Below are positions 1-6,877 of a stretch of DNA of 36,361 nucleotides, one piece after another; within the stretch, counting starts at the first letter, position 1, and each line of letters begins with the position of its first letter. Made by a program: the position numbers and the translations under genes. This DNA is from an uncultured Eubacterium sp. (GTDB lineage Bacteria; Bacillota; Clostridia; Lachnospirales; Lachnospiraceae). Location of the stretch: NCBI GenBank assembly GCA_947385875.1, contig CANDMV010000026.1:1-36361 (forward strand), read 5' to 3'. The notes under the pieces were generated by a model that had not been told where the DNA came from, searched no databases, and saw only the letters and a list, made by a program, of their open reading frames with translations.

Positions 1-133
1 CTTCTGCTGCCATGCGTGCAGCTTCTTCCAGATTATTCCCAACACTGATACATCCGGGTAAATCAGGGAAGTAGATACTATATGAGCCGTCTGTTGATGG
101 TTCAAAAACTGCAAGATAAGTTAAATTCTGCAT
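1..133 (-). CDS. hicB: HicB-family antitoxin, N-terminal part (runs off window)
   Basis: The minus strand from 133 downwards reads as an open frame starting MQNLTYLAVFEPSTDG and containing YSIYFPDLPGCISVG, the typical N-terminal RNase-H-like fold of HicB antitoxins (Y-x-FPDLPGC is the family signature). A good ribosome binding site (AGAAAGGAG) sits just upstream of the ATG at 133. Only about 44 residues are inside the window, so the C-terminal DNA-binding part is not seen. In known HicAB modules HicB neutralises the mRNA-cleaving HicA toxin and represses the operon. Here it follows a hicA frame on the same strand, 39 bp away, in the usual hicA-hicB order. That hicA copy is broken, so this antitoxin may now act only as a regulator or be decaying too. 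Confidence 0.85.
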   Translation of the reverse strand, partial: MQNLTYLAVFEPSTDGSYSIYFPDLPGCISVGNNLEEAARMAAE

Positions 134-172
134 AAATTACGCTCCTTTCTATGAGAACCGCAGACAGTAGGG

Positions 173-336
173 CTATTTAAGCTCAGCCTGCTTGTAAATG
201 CTGTTTAGGGTTCCCGGTTTGGTACGGTAATTTTTCCGGGCTTTGCAGGGTGCTTTAGGCTTATGTGGGAGCCTTCCTGATTGGTGATGTACCATCCATC
301 TTTGCGAAGTACCTTTAGTATTTCCCGAACCGTCAT
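173..336 (-). pseudogene. hicA: hicA mRNA interferase toxin, frameshifted
   Basis: From an ATG at 336 the minus strand encodes MTVREILKVLRKDGWYITNQ and then GSHISLKHPAKPGKITVP, which is the HicA double-stranded-RNA-binding-like fold with the catalytic His in the G-S-H motif. The frame stops at a TAA at 205-207 after 43 residues. The expected C-terminus, PGTLNSIYKQAELK followed by a stop at 173-175, continues in another frame. The region where HicA proteins carry about six loop residues between TVP and PGTL is shortened, so a small out-of-frame deletion in that loop explains the break. A sequencing error is the alternative. The catalytic His is retained, but the last helix is lost from the translated product, so the toxin is probably inactive. 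Confidence 0.8.
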
Positions 337-488
337 ATTGTGTCCTCATTATATTACTTATTATGCGCCTCTTTTATGCGTATGTCAATGTCATATACGT
401 ATAAATTATACGTACATTTACAGAACAAAGGCTTCTGAATTACAAAACATATTACAATGCATCTATCAGGAACGCGATCGGAAAACAT

Positions 489-648
489 ATTACTTTTCAC
501 ATCCTGACCAGACGCCCGCTGTCTGGTCAGGGCCAAAGAATGCGGCCTGCCATGTATTCGGCCCTTCGCCAAAGGCGAACTTCCAATGGATCGGATGCCG
601 TTACTTTTTACAGCACAGCCTTTTTTGGCTGGGGTGTGAAAAGTAACG
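489..648. repeat. Palindromic intergenic element with imperfect terminal inverted repeats
   Basis: The left end (TTACTTTTCACATCCTGACC, 490-509) is matched by the reverse complement of the right end (GGCTGGGGTGTGAAAAGTAA, 627-646) with about 17 of 20 positions alike. Inside are further hairpins: a perfect 10-bp stem CCTGACCAGA/TCTGGTCAGG (503-512 with 522-531), a 6-bp stem TTCGCC/GGCGAA near 566, and a long imperfect stem from 600 to 647. There is no plausible gene from 337 to 756. The architecture looks like a small non-autonomous mobile element or a structured RNA. No second full copy was found in this window. Confidence 0.55.
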
Positions 649-687
649 ACGGAACAATACAAACATTAGTTTGTAAAGAAAAAATAC

Positions 688-716
688 TTGACACCAGTTT
701 TTTCTTGTGTTAAGAT
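688..716 (+). promoter_or_regulatory. Sigma-A-type promoter for the ylxM-ffh operon
   Basis: A perfect -35 box TTGACA at 688-693 is followed, after exactly 17 bp, by TAAGAT at 711-716 (4 of 6 matches to TATAAT). It lies 40 bp before the ylxM ATG at 757, directly downstream of the palindromic element, and is the first promoter of the long plus-strand block. Confidence 0.75.
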
Positions 717-756
717 ACACAAGGCTTGAACACAGCCGAAAGAGCAGGGTGTTTTT

Positions 757-1101
757 ATGGAACAGAAGGTAGAGCAGGCTTATCTGTACGATTTTTACGG
801 AGAGCTGTTGAACAGCCGACAGCAGAAAATCTATAAGGATTTCGTGTTTCATGATTTATCTTTAAGCGAGATTGCGGAAGATGAAGGAATCAGCAGACAG
901 GGTGTCCATGATTTAATCAGGCGTTGTACAAAGACATTGGAAGGATATGAAGCAAAGCTGCATCTTATAGAGAAGTTTCGCGGCGCAAAAAAAAGCGTAG
1001 CTAAGATTCACACGCTGGCAGGGGAATTCCATAGCACTCATGACGAACAGCTCTTAGACCAGATTGAACAGTTATCCAACAAAATATTAGAAGATCTGTA
1101 G
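757..1101 (+). CDS. ylxM: YlxM family SRP-associated helix-turn-helix protein
   Basis: This 114-residue protein matches the YlxM/p13 family in length and layout. A sigma-70 region-4-like helix-turn-helix (residues about 20-60, with [19 protein letters not shown]) is followed by a charged helical tail. YlxM is known from streptococci as a modulator of the signal recognition particle GTPase and is nearly always encoded directly upstream of ffh. Here ffh begins 24 bp after its stop. The clear promoter at 688-716 makes it the first gene of the operon. The ribosome binding site is weak (AGCAGGG), which may keep its level below that of Ffh. Family assignment is firm; its exact role in Clostridia is inferred. 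Confidence 0.93.
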   Translation: MEQKVEQAYLYDFYGELLNSRQQKIYKDFVFHDLSLSEIAEDEGISRQGVHDLIRRCTKTLEGYEAKLHLIEKFRGAKKSVAKIHTLAGEFHSTHDEQLLDQIEQLSNKILEDL

Positions 1102-1125
1102 CTAAGATTCAGAGAGGTTATCAGA

Positions 1126-2481
1126 ATGGCATTTGAAAATTTATCAGAAAAAATTCAAAATGTGTTCAAAAATCTGCGCAGCAAGGGCCGTCTGACAGAG
1201 GACGATGTGAAAGCAGCTTTAAAAGAAGTAAAGCTGGCGTTATTAGAGGCAGATGTTAATTTTAAGGTCGTTAAAAATTTTGTAAAATCAGTTCAGGAGC
1301 AGGCAATCGGCTCCGATGTTATGAACGGCTTGAATCCCGGCCAGATGGTGATCAAGATTGTAAACGACGAAATGGTTAAGATGATGGGCCAGGAAACGAC
1401 GGAGCTTGTGTTAAAACCGAGTTCGGAGCTTACGATTATCATGATGGCAGGACTTCAGGGTGCAGGAAAGACGACGACGACGGCTAAGATCGCGGGAAAG
1501 CTGAAGCAGAAGGGCAGAAAGCCTCTGTTGGCAGCCTGTGATATCTATCGTCCGGCAGCGATCGAGCAGCTTCAGATCAATGGGCGGAAGCAGGGCGTGG
1601 AAGTATTTTCGATGGGCGATAAAAATAAGCCCGTTAATATTGCGAAAGCAGCGACAGAACATGCGTTAAAAAATGGATACAATGTACTGATTCTGGATAC
1701 GGCAGGCCGTCTGCATGTGGATGAAGCCATGATGGCAGAGCTGGCGGAGATTAAAAGCCAGATAGATGTGGCACAGACCATTCTTGTGGTGGACGCTATG
1801 ACAGGTCAGGACGCAGTGAATGTAGCGAGCAGTTTTGAGGAAAAAATCGGCATTGACGGTGTAATACTTACGAAATTAGACGGTGATACAAGAGGCGGAG
1901 CGGCTTTATCGATCCGGGCAGTTACCGGAAAGCCGATTTTATATGTCGGCATGGGAGAAAAGCTGTCAGACTTAGAGCAGTTTTATCCGGACAGGATGGC
2001 TTCCAGAATCCTTGGCATGGGTGATATATTAACGCTGATTGAAAAAGCGGAGGCTGAAATCGATCAGGAAAAAGCCAGAGAGATGGAGCAGAAGTTTAAA
2101 AAAGCAGAGTTTGGATTTGATGATTATTTAGAGTCAATGAATCAGATGAAAAAAATGGGCGGATTATCAAGCGTGCTTTCGATGATGCCGGGAATCGGCG
2201 GCTCCCAGCTGGAGGAGCTTGAGAACGCAATGGATGAAAAGAAAATGGCACGGATTGAGGCTATTATCTATTCGATGACTCCGCAGGAACGCAGTGATCC
2301 GGGTATTTTAAATCCGAGCAGAAAACGCCGTGTAGCAGTCGGAGCAGGGGTGGACATTATGGAAGTGAATCGTCTGGTCAAGCAGTTCGAACAGACACGC
2401 AAGATGATGAAGCAGATGACCGGCATGATGGGCGGTAAAGGAAAACGGGGCAAAATGGGAAGGTTCAGACTTCCGTTTTAG
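1126..2481 (+). CDS. ffh: Signal recognition particle GTPase Ffh (SRP54)
   Basis: Ffh binds signal peptides as they leave the ribosome and hands the complex to FtsY at the membrane. The 451-residue protein has the full family plan: an N-terminal helical bundle (1 to about 90); the G domain with P-loop GLQGAGKT at 109-116, DTAGR at 191-195 and TKLDGDTRGG at 249-258; and a methionine-rich M domain from about 300 to the end, with MMPGIGG and repeated MMK/MTGMM clusters that form the signal-peptide groove and bind SRP RNA. The length is normal. It sits between ylxM and rpsP as in Bacillus and streptococci. No SRP RNA gene was recognised nearby. Confidence 0.98.
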   Translation: MAFENLSEKIQNVFKNLRSKGRLTEDDVKAALKEVKLALLEADVNFKVVKNFVKSVQEQAIGSDVMNGLNPGQMVIKIVNDEMVKMMGQETTELVLKPSSELTIIMMAGLQGAGKTTTTAKIAGKLKQKGRKPLLAACDIYRPAAIEQLQINGRKQGVEVFSMGDKNKPVNIAKAATEHALKNGYNVLILDTAGRLHVDEAMMAELAEIKSQIDVAQTILVVDAMTGQDAVNVASSFEEKIGIDGVILTKLDGDTRGGAALSIRAVTGKPILYVGMGEKLSDLEQFYPDRMASRILGMGDILTLIEKAEAEIDQEKAREMEQKFKKAEFGFDDYLESMNQMKKMGGLSSVLSMMPGIGGSQLEELENAMDEKKMARIEAIIYSMTPQERSDPGILNPSRKRRVAVGAGVDIMEVNRLVKQFEQTRKMMKQMTGMMGGKGKRGKMGRFRLPF

Positions 2482-2582
2482 CATAGATTTCACATGAATT
2501 TTTCATGAATGATTAAGTGAAAGAATGTAGCAGGTCAGATTGTCTGAACTGTTATGAAAGCATTGATTAAGGAGGTGAAAAA

Positions 2583-2828
2583 ATGGCAGTAAAGATCAGA
2601 TTGAAAAGATTGGGAAAGAAAAAGAATCCTTTCTATAGAATCGTTGTTGCAGATGCCAGAACATCTAGGAACGGCAAGAGCATTGCTGAAATCGGCACGT
2701 ATGATCCGATGAAGGATCCAAGTGAATTCCACATAGATGCAGAAGCAGCTAAGAAGTGGCTGGCAAATGGTGCACAGCCTACGGAAACCGTAGCAAAGAT
2801 TTTGAAGCTGGCGGGAATTGAGAAGTAG
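2583..2828 (+). CDS. rpsP: 30S ribosomal protein S16
   Basis: An 81-residue basic protein with the S16 signature [19 protein letters not shown] at the N-terminus followed by [13 protein letters not shown] and the GTYDPMKDP turn. S16 is a 5'-domain 30S assembly protein. A consensus ribosome binding site (AAGGAGG, 7 bp before the ATG) indicates strong translation. It follows ffh after a 100-bp spacer that holds a small hairpin CATGAA/TTCATG near 2493 without a T-tract. The next gene khpA starts 12 bp downstream, so the two are co-transcribed. Confidence 0.98.
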   Translation: MAVKIRLKRLGKKKNPFYRIVVADARTSRNGKSIAEIGTYDPMKDPSEFHIDAEAAKKWLANGAQPTETVAKILKLAGIEK

Positions 2829-2840
2829 TGAGGTGGAGAT

Positions 2841-3071
2841 ATGAAAGAATTAGTAGAAGTGATTGCAAAATCACTTGTCGATCATCCGGAGGAGGTTGTT
2901 GTAACTGAGACCGAGAATGACAAATCTATCGTTATCGAGCTGCGTGTAGCACAGATGGACATGGGCAAGGTAATCGGCAAGCAGGGCCGTATTGCAAAAG
3001 CGATCCGTGCCGTAGTCAAAGCAGCAGCCTCAAAAGCAGACAAGAAGGTTATTGTAGAGATCGTGCAGTGA
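2841..3071 (+). CDS. khpA: KH-domain RNA-binding protein KhpA (YlqC)
   Basis: A 76-residue stand-alone KH domain, the size and sequence type of KhpA/YlqC. The RNA-binding loop is GKQG at 46-49 within VIGKQGRIAKAIR. In Gram-positive bacteria KhpA pairs with KhpB (Jag/EloR) and influences cell elongation and RNA binding. The partner is not in this window. It follows rpsP by 12 bp with a GAGGTGGAG ribosome binding site and is followed by a rho-independent terminator-like hairpin. Confidence 0.95.
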   Translation: MKELVEVIAKSLVDHPEEVVVTETENDKSIVIELRVAQMDMGKVIGKQGRIAKAIRAVVKAAASKADKKVIVEIVQ

Positions 3072-3092
3072 TGTGCGTACAGTCTGATAAGC

Positions 3093-3126
3093 AAAGCATT
3101 GTAAGAGCTGTCTTGCAATGCTTTTT
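3093..3126 (+). terminator. Terminator-like hairpin after khpA
   Basis: AAAGCATTGTAAGA (3093-3106) pairs with TCTTGCAATGCTTT (3111-3124) around a GCTG loop, with one wobble, and runs into five T residues. Because rimM begins only 66 bp on without an obvious promoter, it probably attenuates rather than fully separates the two halves of the operon. Confidence 0.75.
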
Positions 3127-3191
3127 CTATTAAGAAAATTCGAAAGAAAAATAGCAGTAAAGGACTTGGTCTATAAAGAAAGGTATTCATT

Positions 3192-3701
3192 ATGGAAGAT
3201 TTATTTCAGGTTGGTGCAGTCACAAACACCCACGGTCTGCGGGGAGAGGTTAAAGTATTTCCAACAACTGACGACCCGGCGCGTTATAAGGAGCTGAAAG
3301 AAGTCATAGCAGATACGGGCAGGCAGCGTTTCGTTCTTGAAATTGCCGGAGTCCGCTTCTTCAAGCAGATGGTGATTGTAAAGTTTAAAGGAATTGATGA
3401 TATTAATGACGTATTAAAATATAAGGGTGCAAAATTATATGTTACCAGAGAAAATGCGGTCAAGCTGGAGGAAGGCGAATATTTTTTAGCGGACTTAGTG
3501 GGGCTGCGGGCGGAAACAGAAGAAGGAAAGGCACTTGGCAGTATCAGGGATGTCTTACAGACGGGTGCGAATGATGTATATGTGATACAGAATGAAGATG
3601 GGAAAGATCTTCTTGTCCCGGCAATTAAAGACTGCGTAAAAGAGATTGATTTAGAAGGCGGCAGGATTGTAGTGCATCTTCTGCCGGGACTTGGGGCGTA
3701 G
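3192..3701 (+). CDS. rimM: Ribosome maturation factor RimM
   Basis: RimM assists late 30S assembly around the S19/16S 3' domain. The 169-residue protein has the two expected beta-barrel parts: an N-terminal domain beginning [18 protein letters not shown] (residues 5-22), and a PRC-barrel-like C-terminal domain with GANDVYVIQ and [15 protein letters not shown] near 130-155. Length is typical. The ATG at 3192 is preceded by AAAGG. The stop is only 3 bp before trmD, the usual rimM-trmD coupling. Confidence 0.97.
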   Translation: MEDLFQVGAVTNTHGLRGEVKVFPTTDDPARYKELKEVIADTGRQRFVLEIAGVRFFKQMVIVKFKGIDDINDVLKYKGAKLYVTRENAVKLEEGEYFLADLVGLRAETEEGKALGSIRDVLQTGANDVYVIQNEDGKDLLVPAIKDCVKEIDLEGGRIVVHLLPGLGA

Positions 3702-3704
3702 CTT

Positions 3705-4421
3705 ATGCATTTTCATATATTGACCTTATTCCCGGAAATGATTGAGCGGGGGCTTAAGTACAGCATTATCGGCAGAGCTGTTCAAAATGGATATTTGACG
3801 GTCCATGCTGTCAATATCAGAGACTTTACATTGGATCGGCATAAAAAGGTAGACGATTATCCTTATGGCGGAGGCGCAGGCATGGTAATGCAGGCACAGC
3901 CGGTATACGATGCGTGGGAATCAGTGATAAAAAAGATCGGATATCGTCCGCGCACAATTTATCTGACGCCGCAGGCCGTGGTATTTCATCAGAGAATGGC
4001 AAAAGAGTTTGCGCAGGACAAAAATCTGATCTTTTTATGTGGGCATTATGAAGGAATAGATGAGCGCGTACTGGAAGAAATCGTGACGGATTATGTTTCC
4101 ATAGGAGATTATGTCTTAACCGGCGGCGAGCTGCCGGCTATGGTTATGGCGGATGCGATTGCGCGGATGGTGCCGGGGGTATTGACAAACGAGCAGTCTG
4201 GGTGCACGGAATCTCTGGAAGGAAATCTGCTGGAATATCCGCAGTACAGCCGCCCGAAAGAATGGAATGGAAAAGCAGTGCCGGATATTTTATTATCTGG
4301 AGATCATGCGAAAGTAGATGCATGGCGCAGGGAGCAGTCTATTTTAAGAACAATGCAGCGCAGGCCGGATTTGCTGGCACATGCAGAGCTGACAGATAAA
4401 GAGCGGAAGACCTATTTATGA
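3705..4421 (+). CDS. trmD: tRNA (guanine37-N1)-methyltransferase TrmD
   Basis: TrmD methylates G37 next to the anticodon using S-adenosylmethionine, preventing +1 frameshifting. The 238-residue sequence carries the SPOUT trefoil-knot motifs: YGGGAGMVMQ at 54-63, LCGHYEGIDERV at 111-122 and the knot YVLTGGELPA at 136-145. Length is standard. It begins 3 bp after rimM and overlaps the start of the following phosphopantetheinyl transferase gene by an ATGA junction (4418-4421), so translation of the two is coupled. Confidence 0.98.
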   Translation: MHFHILTLFPEMIERGLKYSIIGRAVQNGYLTVHAVNIRDFTLDRHKKVDDYPYGGGAGMVMQAQPVYDAWESVIKKIGYRPRTIYLTPQAVVFHQRMAKEFAQDKNLIFLCGHYEGIDERVLEEIVTDYVSIGDYVLTGGELPAMVMADAIARMVPGVLTNEQSGCTESLEGNLLEYPQYSRPKEWNGKAVPDILLSGDHAKVDAWRREQSILRTMQRRPDLLAHAELTDKERKTYL

Positions 4422-5275
4422 TAGAAACATTTTTACTGGAAAGCAGTACACTTCCAGACCCGATAGATGTTCCGAAAGAGTTGGGAAAACTGTCCAGTGA
4501 ACGGATCGAAAAAATAAAAAGGTTCAAACAGCCCGAATCCAGAAAGCAGTGTTTTGGTGCCGGACTGCTGTTGGAATATGGACTGCGCCGGACTGCTGTT
4601 AATCATTTGCCTGATAAGCGTGGTCAGCAGAAAACGCTAACGGATGAGCTTTTATCTGTCCAAAACATTGAAGAAGAGAACAGTTCGCTGACAGAGAAAA
4701 TCTGTTTTCATTCCTATGGAAAGCCTTATCTGGCCGGCATTCCATTTAATCTGTCCCATACCACTGGCTATGTAATATTAAGCATCCTGACGCAGCATGA
4801 AAAATCAGACAAGACAGATATCTCCATAGGCTGTGATATAGAGCCTGTCAAAGCCTATCATCCCCAGATCGCCCGACGTTTTTTTACCCGAAATGAGTAT
4901 CTGAAGCTGGAGCAGGCAGACAGCCGTATACAGGCAGAATTGTTCTGCCAATATTGGACAAGAAAAGAAAGCGTGCTGAAAATGACCGGACTTGGCATCG
5001 CAATGCCTATGGATTTATTTGATATCAGCAGCGGCTCCAAAGCTGCAGCAGACCGGGAAAAGACTCTGGCATGGCAGGAGACTGTACAGAAAAAAGAACA
5101 GACATCGCGAAAGCCCGCCAAAGAAGATTATACAGAGAAATTATATCATCATGCTGCCAAGTCTCTGTTGGACGACAATTTATATATGAAGGAATATCGC
5201 TATGACGAATGCTGTATCACAGTCTGCAGTAATTACATGCAGTTTGCACAAGAGCTAAGAGTCGTACATCTGTAA
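4418..5275 (+). CDS. Sfp-type 4'-phosphopantetheinyl transferase
   Basis: Members transfer the phosphopantetheine arm from CoA to a serine of acyl, peptidyl or aryl carrier proteins. The visible Sfp-family motifs are FNLSHT at 110-115, the Mg-binding D-x-E in IGCDIEPV (D140, E142), and WTRKESVLKMTGLGI at 180-194. The protein is 285 residues, longer than the usual 220-240. The extra length is in two polar inserts (about residues 62-95 and 205-245) that look like linkers. Its ATG overlaps the trmD stop (ATGA), so it is translationally coupled to the tRNA-modification gene, an unusual place for a Sfp-type enzyme. No carrier protein, polyketide or peptide synthetase is in the window, so its substrate is unknown. 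Confidence 0.88.
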   Translation: MIETFLLESSTLPDPIDVPKELGKLSSERIEKIKRFKQPESRKQCFGAGLLLEYGLRRTAVNHLPDKRGQQKTLTDELLSVQNIEEENSSLTEKICFHSYGKPYLAGIPFNLSHTTGYVILSILTQHEKSDKTDISIGCDIEPVKAYHPQIARRFFTRNEYLKLEQADSRIQAELFCQYWTRKESVLKMTGLGIAMPMDLFDISSGSKAAADREKTLAWQETVQKKEQTSRKPAKEDYTEKLYHHAAKSLLDDNLYMKEYRYDECCITVCSNYMQFAQELRVVHL

Positions 5276-5310
5276 GAATATATCTGCTTCTCTGCCCTCC
5301 CTGACTAAAA

Positions 5311-5555
5311 GCCAGAAGCTAAAGCCTCCGCTTTAGTTTCGCCGCCTGATCATTGAGCAGAAAACCAAGATCTTCCGGCATTCTTCTAGGGCCGCTGTCA
5401 AACCATGCAGATTCCCTCTCACAGCTGCTTAAGACAGGCATTTCAAAATTTTCTATCGGATAAGAACAGTGATCTATAATTAGCAGTTCATATCCTAAAA
5501 CTTTACTTATGAATTCGGGACTGCTCCCCTCACCCGGCGTCCGGGTACCCAAAAC
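5311..5555 (-). repeat. Dispersed intergenic repeat family 1, copy A
   Basis: This copy starts with a GCCAGAAGCTAAAG block and ends with a CTCACCCGGCGTCCGGGTA block. The same two ends, in the same order, occur at 15809-16090 and 34202-34332. Copies A and B share a middle part of about 110-150 bp that copy C lacks. On the minus strand an 86-codon open frame spans the copy (ATG at 5579, stop at 5319) and ends QAAKLKRRL. The same frame in the other copies ends QAEKPQRHL and QAAKPQRHL. The ATG has no ribosome binding site, so it is treated here as a repeat and not a gene. It lies alone in the 450-bp gap between the transferase gene and rplS. Confidence 0.7.
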
Positions 5556-5586
5556 AAATACACCCTGCAAAAAATTCATAAAAAGC

Positions 5587-5615
5587 TTGCATTGCTACCC
5601 ATGTTGTGATAACTT
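5587..5615 (+). promoter_or_regulatory. Possible promoter of rplS
   Basis: TTGCAT at 5587-5592 and TAACTT at 5610-5615 are 17 bp apart, and the -10 has an upstream TGTG. The -10 match is weak (3 of 6). Placement just before the candidate L19 leader and just after repeat copy A supports a fresh start of transcription here. Confidence 0.4.
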
Positions 5616-5729
5616 AGATATGTTGGTAACTGTCCAGTAGACGAGGCAGTTGTAGCAGTTGTGAAAAAGGCGATGGTCCTCTGGTACAAGCAGGTATTAA
5701 GAACATCAAAATAATAGGAGGTCACAAAT
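5616..5729 (+). promoter_or_regulatory. Candidate ribosomal protein L19 leader
   Basis: The 110 bp before rplS can fold: CCA...GAGG around 5631-5646 pairs with CCTCTGG at 5677-5683 across a loop rich in GTTGTAGCAGTTGTG. Autoregulatory L19 leaders are known upstream of rplS in Firmicutes, and the position fits. The call rests on position and a short stem only; a covariance-model match has not been tested. Confidence 0.4.
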
Positions 5730-6083
5730 ATGAATGCAACAGAAATTATAAGAAACATTGAGGCAGCTCAGTTAAAAGAAGCTGCACCGGATTTCCGCGT
5801 AGGCGATACGGTAAAAGTATATGGAAAAATAGTGGAAGGAAACCGGGAAAGAATTCAGGTATTTGAAGGAATCGTATTAAAGAGACAGGGTTCCAGCAGC
5901 AGAGAGACTTTCACAGTAAGAAAACTGTCGAATGGTGTCGGTGTAGAAAAGACATGGCCGGTGCATTCACCGAATGTAGAAAAGGTAGAAGTAGTCCGCC
6001 GTGGTAAAGTAAGACGTGCAAAGCTGAACTATTTAAGAGGACGCGTAGGAAAGCGTGCGAAGGTAAAAGAGTTAATCAAATAG
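5730..6083 (+). CDS. rplS: 50S ribosomal protein L19
   Basis: A 117-residue basic protein with L19 hallmarks: [20 protein letters not shown] near residues 22-41, the signature [21 protein letters not shown] at about 65-85 and the [19 protein letters not shown]-terminus. L19 sits at the 30S-50S interface. A strong ribosome binding site (TAGGAGGTC) precedes the ATG. An efficient terminator follows 17 bp after the stop, so rplS can be a single-gene unit with its own leader within the conserved cluster. Confidence 0.98.
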   Translation: MNATEIIRNIEAAQLKEAAPDFRVGDTVKVYGKIVEGNRERIQVFEGIVLKRQGSSSRETFTVRKLSNGVGVEKTWPVHSPNVEKVEVVRRGKVRRAKLNYLRGRVGKRAKVKELIK

Positions 6084-6099
6084 TTAGTATTCGTATGGG

Positions 6100-6128
6100 A
6101 AGAGACAATTTTAGATTGTCTCTTTTTT
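6100..6128 (+). terminator. Rho-independent terminator after rplS
   Basis: AAGAGACAA (6100-6108) pairs perfectly with TTGTCTCTT (6116-6124) over a 7-base loop and is followed by a run of T residues. Confidence 0.9.
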
Positions 6129-6185
6129 CAAGATGTCCGGACCAACAAATAGATTCGCAGAGTGACGAAACAAAGGGAATAGAAT

Positions 6186-6773
6186 ATGAGCAGACGGGTC
6201 AAAGGGCTTAGTTTTGGAAGAAAGAAAGAGCGGAAGGTCAATCTTTCGCTGATTCAGGAAGTCATCATTTGGATATTGGAAATAGGGATTACAATCGGGA
6301 TTGCAGTGGTCTTTACCTTTTTCTTTGGCGTACGCTCCAATGTAGTGGGGCCTTCTATGTCGCCGCAGCTGGAGGATGGAGATGAAGTGCTGATCGACCG
6401 TTTTTCATATAAATTTATATCTCCTAAGCCGGGAGATATTATCGCGTTTCTGCCGAATGGAAATGTGAATACTCATTATTATATTAAACGTGTGATTGCT
6501 GTGCCGGGAGATACGATCCAGATTACAGACGGTAAAATATATGTCAATGGAGAAGAATATGCAGAAGAAATGGAAGCATCCGGCATAGAAGATGCAGGCA
6601 TTGCGAAGGATGTCATCACGCTTGGAGAGGATGAGTACTTTGTCTTGGGAGATAATCGGAACAATAGTGAGGACAGCAGATTTGCGAATATTGGAAATGT
6701 CAAAGAAGATTATATGATCGGCAAGGTATGGTTTATATCAGCGCCTAGGGGAAAATTTGGATTTATCAGATAA
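6186..6773 (+). CDS. lepB: Signal peptidase I (first copy)
   Basis: Membrane-bound Ser/Lys protease that removes signal peptides from exported proteins. The 195-residue protein has one N-terminal membrane segment (about 22-48) after a basic cytoplasmic start, then the catalytic domain on the outside. The motifs are GPSMSP with nucleophile S57, KRVIAVPGD with general base K101, and GDNRNNSEDSR at 155-165. Size and single membrane anchor match Gram-positive SipS-type enzymes. It starts 58 bp after the rplS terminator. A second signal peptidase gene (7775) follows after rbgA, so rbgA is sandwiched between paralogues. Confidence 0.96.
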   Translation: MSRRVKGLSFGRKKERKVNLSLIQEVIIWILEIGITIGIAVVFTFFFGVRSNVVGPSMSPQLEDGDEVLIDRFSYKFISPKPGDIIAFLPNGNVNTHYYIKRVIAVPGDTIQITDGKIYVNGEEYAEEMEASGIEDAGIAKDVITLGEDEYFVLGDNRNNSEDSRFANIGNVKEDYMIGKVWFISAPRGKFGFIR

Positions 6774-6821
6774 ACATACATGCGCTATGTATGTATCACC
6801 AAGAATAAAAGCGGTGAGCGC

Positions 6822-6877
6822 ATTAAAAGGGATGGAAAGGGATAAAAAGGATAGAAAGGATTAAAGGATAGAAAGAT
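6822..6877 (+). repeat. Polypurine tract with repeated ribosome-binding-like AAAGGAT units
   Basis: The 55 bases before rbgA are almost purely A and G with T spacers, built from degenerate copies of (A)AAGGGAT / AAAGGAT at intervals of about 10 bases. Five or six copies precede the ATG at 6878. Just upstream a perfect palindrome ACATACAT...ATGTATGT (about 6774-6793) closes the lepB transcript region. Confidence 0.5.

Noticed and set aside
5319..5579. 86-codon minus-strand frame as a gene
   Set aside because: It coincides with a dispersed repeat and has no ribosome binding site; kept as a repeat, with the frame noted in findings.
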